This document shows positions 10,890 to 23,197 of a DNA stretch of 64,000 nt, one piece after another. The translations under genes and the position numbers were made by a program. The notes under the pieces are model-generated. The model saw nothing but the letters and a program-made list of their open reading frames with translations, was not told where the DNA came from and searched no databases. How positions within the stretch are numbered: position 1 is the stretch's first letter; the number at the start of each line of letters is the position of its first letter. Origin of the DNA: Dermanyssus gallinae (taxonomy: Eukaryota; Arthropoda; Arachnida; Mesostigmata; Dermanyssidae); NCBI GenBank assembly GCA_003439945.1, contig QVRM01002436.1:466696-530695 (forward strand), in the 5' to 3' direction.

Positions 10890-12924
10890 GTTGCTGTTTG
10901 TTCAATGCTGGCTGAATGTCTTAAGCTCGACGAAACTCTATAGACGATGCTCTATTGTGTTGTTTGGTGATTGGCGACGGTCATCATACCTCGTCTCTGA
11001 ATTGGCGTGCGAATGGGGCACTCGGGTAGTACGCGGCTCCACGTGTCTGTACGGCAATCAGTGGGACGACCATGATGAGCACCGTCGCCATGAGTGACCA
11101 ACAGTCGGCCGATCGTCGCGGCAACCAGATGGCTCGAGCCAGCTGAGGTAGCATGATGCGTATGCACGGACGGCCTCCTGCCTGGACAGCCTGCGCCGAT
11201 GAACGCGATTGGTAGTAAAGTGAAGATTTGCCACTGCCACTGCTGCCGCTGCTGCCGTGGATCCCCCGTACGCAGCCTGACCTGCAACGTCAGCGTCGCG
11301 TGTGCTTGCGCGCGCTTTAAGTGGCGCTCCTGAGGAGAGGGTAGCCGAACCTTGTCAGCCAATGGGAAAGTCCCGTCGCCGTGAGGATGAAGGTATCATT
11401 AGCGGTGGTCGCCCGGCGCAGCCGAGTGGGTCTCGAGGGCGCGCTAATTCTAATTAGTGACAACTCCACCGGCACCTGCACCTGTACCCGAGTTTGACCT
11501 GCACTGAAAGCCGGCCCGCCGGCAGGCATGACATGCCTGTTCTGCTGTGTTCCCGCTGTACGTGGCCTATTCGTTATACCTGTGCAACCAGAGTGACACA
11601 TAAAATAGAATTTGTTTTTTTTTTTTTAAACAGCATTGATTATTGGCGTAAGCTTTCTAGCGCACGAGCGTGAAGGATCGCGTCAAAAGCTGTTGGCCGG
11701 GGGACATGGCCCACCTGCTTGGGGCAGATTTTCGTTACATCCGAAAATGCCGTAATGAGGAGCTTTTAGAGCGTGTGCGCCTATATGCACCGCGATATGC
11801 ATTAAAAGCCGATGAACTAGCATAGTTGCGTCAAGAAGCATGTCGAAGTAGTTAGTATAAATAAGCTACGCAGGCATGGAGACCAAATCGAAAGAATGCG
11901 TTCGGTGCGTTCTCTGCCATTATTATAGAATGCCAGGGTTAGGTTGAAGGATATTCAAGCGTAGTACGCATCTTAGTACCAACTTTAAATATATTTTTAT
12001 ATACGAGAACTTAAGCATTGTGAATTTGTGGCTCCGTGAATGAACCTCATATTTGGAATTAAAAAACAAATTGAACAATCTGCTTCGCACAGTTCGCAGA
12101 AGCTATATAGAACAGTTTAGACATTAAGCATTATTACATGGTTTAGCTATCTAAGTATATAAGTACGTCAGCTCCACTATTCGTGCCCTGATATCAACCC
12201 ACATTTTTATATGACAGGTGCAATGGTTAGGTCAGAATGGAAGGGCATAGGCAGGACAAACAGGCACATAATCGCCCGTTTTGCTGTGCACGGTTTCCAC
12301 CACCTCGTATGCCAGAAAGATGCTTGCCATGAACCCTGTGACACATGTGTTTGTAAATATTGTTATGGTATATGCGTATGATATCATGGTAGTAAGTGCA
12401 ATGCAATCACCTCGCTAACAAGGCTGGCACTGAGCGATCTGTAATTATTAATATAATTACGAGGCTGTAGTGATATTTATCATACTATTGTATATTTTAC
12501 CCAATCTAGAGTCGAAATAAATCAAGTGAGTATAAGTACGTCAACTACTATAGACCAGCTCATCTAGTACATGTGTCAAAGAAAACCGTGTAGTAGGATC
12601 TTTAACTTCAAATCATCTAGATAAGCACGAGGCTGTTTGGAGCTATACGGGACGCACTTTAATAATAGCTGCACGCGCAAAGCCTTGGGGATTTTAATAG
12701 ATTTTCGGCAGTCCCAAACCTTACATATGCAAATATAGATTCAATGATATCATGTTCTGTGGTAAGGGAGCTAACGGTAACTCAAGGACAAGCAGGATAC
12801 CTCAACTGTACAAAGAAACTTCTAGGAAATGAAAAAATAAAAATGATAAGGATATATTTACTGAACTCTGCTCGCCTTTAAAATAACCAAGTAATTTCCA
12901 CATAAAGGTCAATGCATACATACA
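10890..12924. other. unassigned: GC-richer then AT-rich
   Basis: About 10,900-11,600 is richer in GC than its surroundings and has several overlapping open frames without recognisable domains. From 11,600 to 12,925 the sequence is AT-rich. No RNA gene or mobile element was identified. Confidence 0.35.
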
Positions 12925-14385
12925 TATTTATTTACCATAATATTGGTAGCAGTACACATCGGATGTTGCGTGAAGCCTAAACTAATCCTATGTAGTGTGT
13001 ACGAGATTGTAGTGACGCTGTGTCTAGTTTGGTGCACACAAGTATATGGTATCTATCAATATCACAATTTTCACAAAATCTACACACACAACCATCACGC
13101 TCAAAACACTTCCACTCAAACACATGTAGTGATGGTATCTGTGCCATGTCTTTCTGGGCTTCTCTCTTCCATTTGTCCGAGCAAAACGCTGGTCCCTCCG
13201 CATAATTATCGGACGCAAACTTCACGTTGCGTATCTCCTGAAACTCTCTATATACTGTGTGTGTGGCTTCACTAAGTGGTAGTCCGTTTAGGGCAAAATC
13301 CTCTGTAAGGGTTCGTTCGCGACATAGTTCAACAGCAAAGGTAGCAGATGGGCAATATGGGCAAATCTAGCACGCGTTTAATATAAAATGCCTTTACACG
13401 GTCTAGCCTTTTCAGATTGCTAACAGTGAGAAAAGGTGCTATTGCAGGCAGGCCGTATCGTATAATAGGGACAATTTTTAGCCTGAATTTGTTAAGCGCT
13501 GTCTTCAGGTCGATATCTCGAAGTTCCCCGAGAAGCATGACAGTTGCTGTTGCCCTGGCTAGTATTATATCGGCACGTCTGCTAAAACAGAGTCTTGGTG
13601 TCAATATAACGCCGAGAAAAGGAAAGTGGCTGACGATCTCCCGTGTAATGCCATTAATTTTTATGCGGCGGTCAGCTGCGGCGTATGCCCCTTCTCGGGT
13701 AAAGCGAAGGACTTTTGTTTTAGTTATGTTGCTTGTTAGCCTGTTCTCTTTGCACACATGAACTGTTATGTTTAGGAAATACTGCAGATGTTCACGCGAC
13801 TTTGCAAAGATGACTAGCTCATCTGCGTATAAGGCGTGCGAAGCTTTTGCATCGCGTAGAAGATCCGATAGGGTTGCTATGTACATTATAAAAGGGAACG
13901 GGCTAGCAGAATATCCTTGGGCCAATCCTACCTTTTGCGTTATGGTTTTGTTGACGTAATGATTTCTGTTCTTAACTATGATAGAGTTATAGTGAAGCAT
14001 GTCCCGGTCAAGGTTGTACATTGCTCCGTGTATTAAAAAAATGCTACGAATGATCTTTAATACCGTCCCTTGGGACAGAGTCAAATGCGGTATTAAAATC
14101 TATCTACGTCATTTCTTTACTTTGGCGAAGTCGTTTTACATAGTCCAGCAGAAGGATGATAGCATATTCGGTTGATCGCCCGGGAAGGAATCCGTGTTGC
14201 TCAACGGGTAGCTTTTCTTTAGCGCTGTTATATAAGCTTGACACTACGAGTGATGTTAGTATTATGTACATAGTGCTCGTCAGTGCGATCCCTCGGAAAT
14301 TTGTCGGGTCACTAGCGTCTCCCTTCCGCTTATATATTGAGTTCCAGAAACTCTTCCGCCACTCTTCCTTCGCTCAGGCTTACCA
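12925..14385 (-). pseudogene. family B non-LTR retrotransposon, RT and C-terminus
   Basis: Minus-strand reading, in order: RKGDASDPTNFRGIALTS (about 14,340-14,280), EQHGFLPGRSTEY (14,190-14,150), IDFNTAFDSVPR (about 14,100; RT motif A), then from 14,084 to 13,329 VGLAQGYSASPF (motif B), ALYADELVIFA (motif C, where YADD has become YADE), FLGVILTPRL and the thumb region. A cysteine-rich end (CVCRFCENC...YHILVC) lies near 13,060-13,110. At least two frame changes and the YADE change make it inactive. Related to the copy at 48,798-49,851. The endonuclease type is unknown because the 5' part is missing. Confidence 0.8.
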
Positions 14386-15248
14386 GCATAAACGAATAAA
14401 GGTAAATACATAGCCGCAACCAAGCCGGCCACAAGCAGCTATAAATATAAATTGTATGGCTACTGTTTCCCTGTAAAGGGCGGACGGCATTATACTTTTG
14501 GGCACAAACCGTTCAAAAACAGTTGGGTCACAATATAAGGTGAGCGAACATTATAAAACACCCAACTGCCGCAACTACCAGAAACAAGGCAACGCTTAGC
14601 AGTCGCTGCCAATTAGCTTTATTGAGCGCATAAAATATAGAGGACAAAGTGCTCACTACGAGACTCTTATAGATAAGGAAAAGGTACGCAGAAGTATTAT
14701 GTTCTGCACACTTAGGTATTAGTAAGGAAAGCTCAAAAGCATCTTGGCAGTTAGAGGAAAGCGCCCAAGGCAGGAACCTACAAAATAATAAAATACATTA
14801 TAAACTTTGGCTTATTAATGGAACTGCTTTTTTTACAATGCTTACGTCTTCGTAAAGGTAATAAGTTTATTGAACGTTTCGTACACATAGTTTGAATTTA
14901 AATTATTTTCCAATAAATATTGAAGTTCAATAAGATGTATAATGTGACATCAATATCTACTATGTTGTTATAAAATGAAAAAATAGGTCGACCTATGAGC
15001 CCGTTCTCGAGTAGCTGTCACGCCGAGCACAATTGGGCGCCATATCCAAAAAACACTCTAGTAAAAGCTATCCCTACAAAATAACCGTCACCGGATTCCC
15101 TATATTATGAACCCCTGGTAGTAGTTGATAGCAGGAAGTATAAATGCGTGTCTCCGCACATATATGTCCGCATGTTATACCCAGTTCCAGTTTAGTGTAC
15201 TGATTTGATGCCTGCATGCCTTAGTGTCGTACCTGGGTGCTACTCACT

Positions 15249-15250
<2 letters not shown>
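14386..15250. other. unassigned sequence
   Basis: AT-rich sequence without a recognisable gene or repeat. Confidence 0.4.

Positions 15251-15283
<33 letters not shown>
15251..15283. repeat. (TA)n microsatellite
   Basis: About 16 TA units directly precede a family A insertion. A shorter TA run at 16,206-16,216 follows it. Confidence 0.9.
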
Positions 15284-15286
<3 letters not shown>

Positions 15287-16205
15287 GCAAGATGGCTAAC
15301 TGGCAAAGCCTAGTTCGTGACCCGGACCGGCCACTCTTAAGTTGGTTTTCATGGTTTCCAATTTAGACAAGGTGAATGCCGAAGTGGAGCTAAAAAATCG
15401 GCCATGATATGAAATACCGTACACGGGCATTAGCCTTACAACCAACAACAAAAAAATATATATACCCTAGCTTCAAGACTAAATGTTAGAATGGATCCCG
15501 GAGGGATCATTTGCTTCGAGCCGTCAAGTCGTGGGCACCGTTACTGTTTCACCATACGAACCTGGCCTATGGTTTAGAACCATCCCACGTGGTAATGCCC
15601 CACAACGCTATGCTATCGCAGACAGGTCTTCAGCAATGTGATCCCCTGGGTCCTCCACTTTTTTGTTTGTGTATTAAGGAATTGGTGGATTCACTGCAGT
15701 CCCCCCTTAATGCCTGGTACTTAGATGACGGGATTCTGGGCGGGGACCTCCCGACCGTACTTAGACGACATACGGAAAGTTATTGAATTTAGTGCTATTA
15801 GCGGTCTGACATTGAACCCGGTTAAATGTGAAGTATATGTCACAGCTCACAACGAAGTTGAGCCGTTAGATTTAACTAACCTTTTTGACTTACTTCCGGG
15901 CTGTCGTGTAGTGGACAAGGTTAATCTGGAGCTGCTAGGTGTCCCCTTATTGCCAGAAGGCATTGCAAAGGCATTAGACAGTCGAAGGGACAAACTTGAC
16001 TTTGCGGCAAGCAGACTACCCCAATTGGATGATATTACAAAAAAAGAGGTTGGCCCAATAAAAAGCAAATCAGTAGGCATTGGAGGATACATTGATAATA
16101 TGGATGCGCATGTAATATATACGCTGTCCGCTCTAAACGCCCCTAATATAAAAAAAGTGACATGTGTATTTAGATATACATGCCAAACAAATAATAAATC
16201 AATCA
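15284..16205 (+). pseudogene. family A retrotransposon, RT fragment between (TA)n tracts
   Basis: Recognisable RT from about 15,511: QTGLQQCDPLGPPLF (motif B region), then LNAWYLDDGILGG (motif C, catalytic YLDD intact). A frameshift follows near 15,750. The second frame gives GLTLNPVKCEVYVT, LLPGCRVVDKVNLELLGVPL and KALDSRRDKLDF, which match 47,026-47,300. Coding similarity stops near 16,130, so the zinc knuckle and endonuclease are absent. The last 70 bp (16,134-16,205) match 62,107-62,162, another segment ending in (TA)n. Bases 15,284-15,480 are not recognisable as coding. Confidence 0.75.
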
Positions 16206-16216
16206 TATATATATAC

Positions 16217-16994
16217 TTACCTTCTTGAGATTACCTCAGCTAGCCACTTTAGCTTGCTATTCAGGCTGTTCGATTTCGTACGGCACCTATTTTTGTTTTC
16301 AAGAAAACTTCTGCGAATCTTCTTACCATAGACCAGGACTCATGGTACTTGAGGAGTGCCTCTACAAGGGCTTGGCATGTCAGAGGGCTTCCGAGTCTTA
16401 GGTTTCGAGAAGGTACTTTCGCTTAGTATTAAAAAAACACAGCGTGCATAGTAGTGCCTTACGTTTTTAGCTTAATCTAAGTTGCACATACGGCATAAAG
16501 GGGGATCAAGTTTAGCCAGTGAAGTATAAGGATTTCTGAACGCAGACACCGTGGCCCGTTACCAGTTGCGCGAGTTCGTAGCCGGATTTAAAGCTCTGCC
16601 ATTTTTAGAGATGGATTTCTTCTAGTATTCAGAGTGTCGTGACTAGATAAGATTTTTCAATTTCAAATTTAAGGTTCATTTGCGGAACCGCGGCTTTCCA
16701 ATGCTTAGGTACTCGTAAACAAACCTACGTAGAGTGTATAAAAACAGCAACATTACTAATTTCATACTTCAATACTGTCTCACTCTTAGATGTCTCACTA
16801 TTCCGCAATATTCCGTGTTTGACTATATTGTTGTGATGATCTGGGATCATCGTTAATGGAATTTCACAACATTAAAAATAGCAAGGACAAGAAATCCAGT
16901 ACCATGTCTGGATTGCTTGTCCTTGCTGATTCTACTTGTTTTGAGTAGCAAATCTGCTTATTAGTCCGTCCCAGGGTTAATTTAAGGACATATT
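16217..16994. other. unassigned sequence with a hairpin
   Basis: No gene recognised. A 48-bp near-perfect hairpin lies at 16,880-16,927. Confidence 0.4.
16880..16927. repeat. 20-bp hairpin with 8-base loop
   Basis: Arms 16,880-16,899 and 16,908-16,927 pair with one mismatch (AGCAAGGACAAGAAATCCAG against its partner). The stem is shorter than a usual animal microRNA precursor, so a foldback remnant is equally plausible. Confidence 0.75.
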
Positions 16995-17185
16995 GAACCT
17001 AGTGCATTGACCCTAGGTCCCAGGAAATCTCTCTGGAGAGGACTTGTATGGCTGGAGTAGACGCCGTGCGACTTGCCCGTGCGATGTTAAGCGCTACACG
17101 TAATTGTGTTTTATTGAGGAGGCGACGTGTCGTAGCCCTGATGCCATATCGACCACAGATGCTAGGTACGTATTCCGAACGCATA
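16995..17185 (-). pseudogene. possible R1-clade RT C-terminal remnant
   Basis: The minus frame gives QLRVALNIARASRTASTPAI followed by QVLSREISWDL. This resembles the block after the RT thumb of the R1-clade element at 36,961-37,060 (ALRVISAYRTVSAAAAFVLAGTIPWDL). The match is short and the ends are undefined. Confidence 0.45.
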
Positions 17186-17279
17186 CGGTCACGAAAGGCA
17201 CCAAGCTCAGATGCGGTCCTTACGCGTTATTTTACAGATCCACCCAAAGACAAACGTATTAAAATATACAAAATTCTAA

Positions 17280-17480
17280 TCCTACCTGCGAGTTTCGAAC
17301 GAATGGCGACCGACAACACAGGAAACCCCAGAAGAGTCATTTCAGCTGCCTCGACGAGTTGGCACCCGGGGAGGAGTGCCTTGAAGGCAAATAGGTGACA
17401 CTGGCCCTTGTAAATGGGCTTGTGCTCTGCTAGGAGTTGAGTTCAAGCCGGCTGTGAATGCCAAAGTCAATAACTCAGGG
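17280..17480 (-). pseudogene. family A RT remnant
   Basis: The minus strand gives SRLELN near 17,450, then FKALLPGCQLVEAAEMTLLG and FPVL. These correspond in order to SGLELNPEKCEIYV and LLPGCKV...LELLGVPL of the copy at 47 kb. One stop and one frame change lie between the blocks. Confidence 0.5.
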
Positions 17481-17834
17481 TAGATGAGTAAGGGTAGTAT
17501 TTTAGTGGTTAAGCAAAACAGTGGCGGACCAAGGGTCCATGAAAAAATGTTCTATCACCATCAAGTGAAAGTTCCAATCTGGGTCTATAGGCGTGGTCAG
17601 CAAGATGAGCGCCAAGTTGGTGAGCCCCAAGCTTCTTGCACACGAAACCTGTTTCCAGTTTGAAAATATTTTTTGCCGCAATTCTACGAAAGGCTGAGAT
17701 GACAATTGGGCGAAGCGACTCACCCGGCGTTCTGATTGCGATGAGGCGACTGCCAAAAAGGACCGGGTGGATTGCCTAAGACACTTCTTATGATGCCGAT
17801 TACTGTTTCTAACTCGCGCAGTGGAAGCTAGTAT
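17481..17834. other. unassigned sequence
   Basis: An open minus frame at 17,502-17,756 has no recognisable domain. Confidence 0.35.
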
Positions 17835-18090
17835 TATGACTTCAATTTTTGCGAACTCTGATCACGTCACATCTTCATCAGCCGATGTCGCCATTTTCTC
17901 GCAAACACGATGGTGTACTTAGTTTTTTTGTGGAAGGACTCGTTGTCTCTCAGTTGCACACGCTTCTATGTAGTGCAATAGAAAACACCAATGTCACACA
18001 TTTTAGTAACTTCACTCTTACAACACTCTCAATCAAGACTTCTCATTGACTATGTTTCAGTAGAAAGAATATTTCCTTTTTCTGCTGAAA
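17835..18090 (+). repeat. dispersed repeat X, copy 1
   Basis: Matches 40,795-41,060 in the same orientation with shared blocks: CTTCA.TTTTTG.CGAA, ATCACG, ACACGATGGTGT.CTTAGTTT, GGTTGTCTC-like, AAAACACCA.TGTCACA and AAGACTTCTCA. No coding motif is seen. The second copy ends at CACCCTGTA, which suggests a non-autonomous DNA transposon. Confidence 0.65.
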
Positions 18091-20644
18091 CCTCTCAGTA
18101 TTCCTTTGGGAATTACGGGAATCGTAATGGACATGCGCCACCCCAGCCATGGTCACAGTAAACCCCCCCCCCACTCCCAAGATGTCGGTAACTGCGTAGG
18201 TCCAACTTCTCTAGTTTACTCCAATCCGGCATTATCCAGACCGTTAACGTCTTCCACAACTCCGCCACTTGGGGGTGCGTCGAGAGCCATCACCTGTAGC
18301 ATCCCTAGCTGTCTCTGCCTAATCCCAACACTGGTTGGTCTTTGCTGCCTATTTCCAATTTTTTTCCTCTTATGCTCAGACTATGTGCGTCGGATAGGCT
18401 CGCGCAATCTCCTGAATGTCAAAATTTTTATTTTTAACAGAACAAGACTCAAATATGTTCAATAGTTAAGTTAATTCGATGCCGGAATTCGTACCTGCAA
18501 TAACTCTCGTCTGTTAGTTGTCGTTGCCATAGGAACCGCCCCGTTGGAAACGATGCGTTTGTCGCTCAAGTCACTCTCTCTCTAAATTAATTGTTGGTTA
18601 AAAAGCTCTGTGCATGGCAATTGCCACATGGGACCCAAAAAGTAAAGTTTTTGGACTAAACTGGGGCCTCCGGGTCCCAGCTCCTTCCAATTGTTACCCA
18701 TTGCTCCCTGGATGAAATCATACTTCGCAAGGATATAGCACCGGGGGACGCAGCGCGGAGCAATGCAGGACCTAGTAACGCAGTGCTCAGTGTACAGTGT
18801 CCAACGTTGTAGTGACCAACACATATGAACACTCCAGACATAGCCTGGAATAAGCTGCTACCCCCAAACACTCTAGCAGGGGCTGCTTGAGACAGAGCGG
18901 ATAACAGCGATAATGTAATAAAGGATTCACACGTCTACGGGTAGCATAGTTATCTTCAAGGACGTTGTGCACAGACGTTGTGTAGGAGCAAGAGTGACAT
19001 GGTCGCGAACTACGAGGAAGGATCACTGGTAACTTTATATCAAGCAAGTCCCACATGTTGCCCAGGAAGTTGAACTTCGAGTCACAGATCAAGCACGGGC
19101 ATCCACGCTAGAGTCGGCAATATCATCCGCGTTCACAGAGGCGGAATTCTTCGACAAACTCGGATAGTAGGGCGTGAGTCAAGTACGCCGTCCTTTACGC
19201 CACTCGACATGTCGAACGCTTATTGACAGAATAATACTCGTACAACAATCTTCCTCTGTACTGTTGACCTACATGCATTGAGCTCGGTACTGTTAATTTG
19301 TGTAAATGTAAAACGCACACTTAATTATTCGAACCTGGCTAACTGATAGAGCTCTTCGTTAGAAAACTGGCACTGTTGTAGTTTGGGGAATAATTACCTC
19401 AGATGAGGAGAACTCATTAATCATGTTGGCTCGCTAAGCATAGTAATGTCTTCATCCAGCGAAGAAAGAACGACTATTCCGGCAACAACCTGCTACAACG
19501 TCTATGAGGCCACGTACATTTTACACGGAGCCGGTTCAAGCCAGCTCAACACAACGGCTTACAAAACACAGACGCTTGTTATACACACGACGAACAGTTA
19601 CGTTACAAACTCCCGGGGTAGATATAAATCACAATACTAATTCTTTCAGTGAAGACAACTTAATAAAAAAGTGAAAGCCCCAAAACATCAGTAAAGTATC
19701 ACACCCAAATCTGTTAGCTCTACAAAAGCGCTTGGTAATGTGTATACTCTGGGGGGTTTCCAAACTTGGTTGGCATGATTTTATTACGTAATTTTCACCC
19801 TCTACGCCCGATGTTACTCGAATACTCCTAGCTTGTCCGAAGAAAACGCCACCACTGCAGCTGGACCACAGTCACGTTTTCGTCTGTAGAACAAACCGTT
19901 AGAGCATTATGAGCAAATCACCCTCCTGCACCAGCCGAGCCTATGTGGTCTGAACCAGTCTAGATTCACAAGCAAGGATCATATCTTTGTCGCCGTTCGA
20001 CCCTTTCTAAAGAGTTCGTGTGCGCATTGGACTTGATCCGTCCAAGACTACTAGCTTACTTGCTGAAACAAGTTGGCAATGTCTATAGCTAACGTCGTTG
20101 CGTTACCTAGTGCGATTCGGGGAACCACCAGCAAAACCCCTATTAGTCATTTTTGGAATAACATTATTTGCTTTAAAGAAGAAATGCGGCTTAATTTAGC
20201 TTTTAGCATGTTCATCATATCTCCGTAGTAATACCTCGAACGTCGGCATAAAGATTTCACAAGACCGCTCACACACCTCGCTCTGTTCCTCAGTCAAAGT
20301 CGAAGTGAAGCCCTCATAACTCGCTCCTGCATGGCCTTCAGAACTGGTCCCTTGTGCCTGCTCGATTTCTAGTTTTTTTAATACAGTTAGTGAACGCGAC
20401 TTGAAGGAGAGTCATGAATACAAGTATTTACTTGTGTTGATGACACAAGTTACCAAAAATCATTTGAACGAAGCAGGCCGACGCAAGCTCTGAGGAGGGA
20501 ACACTGTTAGGCTGAGAAAAATAATGTTGTCATATGATTATATATGTGAACATATAATAATTAAAATTGTAACATAAACACGCCTTTATGTTATGCTGGT
20601 AACAACAGGTAATCACATAAAGCGCGCATCTATTGTTCTCGCAC
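18091..20644. other. unassigned sequence
   Basis: No supported gene. Overlapping minus frames at 18,580-19,090 and a plus frame at 19,446-19,640 lack recognisable domains. A weak RT-like reading at 19,890-20,090 was not convincing. Confidence 0.35.
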
Positions 20645-20968
20645 TCTCACAATTGAAACCCTAGGTGAGCCAATAGGGGGCCACGGTCATTGCAGTTCTT
20701 CGGCCTAGTTGGGTGCAACTTGACCCACACGACGGGTGATCGGCGAGCAAGAGCCTTCCGTATACAGCGTCTCCCCATTGACATCCGGTGCAGCAACACA
20801 GCGGCAGCAGCAGTACTAAAAACGATGCGCAAAGCCAACGACCCAGGCCTTAGCCTAAGCATTGCTAGCGGCAATAGATGATGGGGCGTTCAAATACGGG
20901 GTAGGCGAGATTCACAGACATGCATAGGGGACAAACGCTAAACCCTACAGCGTAAACTTGGTAATTCG
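20645..20968 (+). pseudogene. family A C-terminal remnant plus 3' UTR ending at (TA)n
   Basis: Plus-strand readings IETLGEPIGG (20,653-20,682) and, in another frame, LPIDIRCSNTAAAAVLKTM (about 20,771-20,830) match the family A end (FETLGGPG...LDLDVQRGNAASVRGTL). A non-coding tail of about 140 bp follows and ends directly in the (TA)n tract at 20,969. Confidence 0.55.
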
Positions 20969-20982
20969 CATATATATATATA

Positions 20983-21023
<41 letters not shown>

Positions 21024-21048
21024 TTTTTATATATATATATTTTATACA
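20969..21048. repeat. compound (TA)n / T-run microsatellite
   Basis: TA repeats are interrupted by a run of T. It directly follows a family A 3' end. Confidence 0.9.
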
Positions 21049-21738
21049 CTCAATATTGGCTAGGCATGCTTATAGTCCTGGAGACCCAATGGCTCGGCTC
21101 TGAAATACAAGTGTCGCAACGAGACAGGGAAATATTGAATAAAACTTTACTACATCAAATTAGAACAGGTATACATGACTACGAATAATGGCTGTTGATA
21201 AATATATATATATATATATATATAGCTGAGAGTAGTCTGGCTCAATGACTCAGTTGCTATTAAATATACTCGTATTTAACTCACTCTGCTCCCAATAGAG
21301 GTACGAGACCACAGTCGGCCGTTAAGATATATATAGCTAAGTGGCTCGATCTATTGCTTCTTAGATTGGTTCCGTCTACCGAAGTGCCTCATTACGGCTG
21401 AGAGCAAGCATTCACTTGATCGCCTTGACGGGCTGCTGGCTTCTTTGATTTCGAAATTGACCTCTAGGCAAAAAGGAAGGCAACCTTGTTCCAGATTCTC
21501 AGTTTTCTCTCTCTCTCTCTCGTTCTCTTTCTCGATTTGCCTCTTTCGCGTTTTCTTTGTTTCTGTCTTGCTGTTCCAACGAAGAAATGAGATCACTCCA
21601 TGTTCAGGGCGGAAGACGTATATGGAGCCACCGGCAGCTCTCAGGTATCACCTGGCTTGCGTCTCTTATGGCTAATCACGGTAAACCTCTCCTAACCGAC
21701 ACTGACGATGTGGCCTATATGTTGGCGTTGCACCGATT

Positions 21739-21787
21739 ACAGCTTCCTTCACCCTCTATACCCGGTATAGAGGGCGAACGAAGCTGT
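21739..21787. repeat. 49-bp near-perfect palindrome
   Basis: Arms 21,739-21,762 and 21,764-21,787 pair with two mismatches around one central base; the core is CCTCTATACC/GGTATAGAGG. Confidence 0.8.
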
Positions 21788-23112
21788 GATTGCCCCGTCA
21801 TTATACGCACAGTGTAGGAGGCGGCACCGCTAAGCAAACTCGATAGGTTTGACTTCAGATATCGCTGCTCCCATTCGATTATTAGGGCAATCGATCTTAT
21901 TTGGGTTGCCGTTGATGATTAGGAAAATGGCCTGCGGTACGCTTGTTGTCGCTGTGGTTGTTTCTATCTAGCATAATGACGCTAATCAATTCAGCCGCAA
22001 ACGCTTTAGTGCTGCTGTTTATATTTGTATACTATACGCGTGAGATGTCAACGGTGAGTCTTACTATGGAAGCCGCTAAAGGAGATGGTGATTATGTCAG
22101 ACCACCGACGTGCTGCGTTCACAGTGTACCCAATTTTGCATGAGTCTGCAAATGCGACTCTCATGGATCACACTCTATGGCTCACATTCGTGTGCCAGAT
22201 AGATAATCAACCTGAAGTGACATTAGCGCAACTTTGATCTAGTTAGTGGTAGTATGCTAAATTCCGTGCTTCTATTGATAGTATTCAATATGCGCTCTTT
22301 GTGACTCCGCTAGAACAAGACTTCTACACCACAGCCGCTGTCTGGAGTTGCCCGGCTACGCTCAGAGTTGTTATTATGAGCCTCTGGCCTTTATCCAAGG
22401 CGGCTGCAGAGCAACGCTTACTCTCGCTATAGAGTTCAGGTGGTTTCACGCGCTCTGGGACGAGCGCCGAATAAAGTATATTAATTAGAGCGCAGTGTGA
22501 AACTTTTTGTTTTGTCGCCGCAAATGCAAACTGTCACGTCAGCGGCATACGAGAGCGTAGTGTCCTGCTGTTTATAGCCATAGATACCTCAACTAGACGG
22601 GAGGCCTCCGACAATATTTTAGTCAACGATACAATTCCACGTACTTCACAGATATACGCAGCATACTCATATCTTACTTCATAATCTGACGCCCGTGGCA
22701 TTCGTATGTGTTGCGGATGTCTCTTCGCAGAACGAAATTGGGCTATACTAATGTGATTACGATATTAGCACGCAGTTTTGTTGCCCCAGGTCTCTCTCTT
22801 ACGAGAAGGCTTTCGTCGCTGGCTTATCTGAGGGGACCTTTGTGCTCTTGCACCATGCTACAGACGAGTGCGAGGACCTATTAATGCCTTAGCCGCCGCT
22901 GGTCGTCGCATCGTCTGCCTTGTATTAATAAGAACGAAATAATTTTCTATCTCGGGTAATTTTGACCCACTATGCTGTCAAGTTGCGGAAAACTCCGAGT
23001 ACACACTCTTCGTCTCGAGTAGAGACTACGGAGAACTACAGATGGTTCTCCGTTAATAACTTGTCTCATTAAAAGCTGGCGCTATTGAGTTTGGACCCTA
23101 TTGAGGAGCAGA

Positions 23113-23197
23113 CCACTGTGCCACGAGGCCGTTCAATCAATAACACAAAAAGAAACACCATCAGAACTCTACTGCAACGGTCTCGTGGACACAGTGG
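23113..23197. repeat. inverted repeat with 42-base loop
   Basis: Left arm 23,113-23,133 (CCACTGTGCCACGAGGCCGTT) pairs with 23,176-23,197 apart from a 1-base bulge and one mismatch. The size would suit a small foldback element or an RNA hairpin. Confidence 0.7.

Noticed and set aside
10649..11097. Leu- and Thr-rich open frames
   Set aside because: Translations of the TTG-rich tract and 21-bp tandem units, without domain or start context.
13417..13959. Plus-strand open frames at 13.4-14 kb
   Set aside because: Antisense shadows of the family B RT.
17048..17398. Plus-strand 116-codon open frame
   Set aside because: Both RT-like remnants in this interval read on the minus strand; the plus frame has no motif.
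19890..20090. Possible RT fragment on the plus strand (HIFVAVRPF, ALDLIRPRLLAYLLKQVG)
   Set aside because: Two short, frame-shifted resemblances only; no catalytic motif C or downstream block was found.
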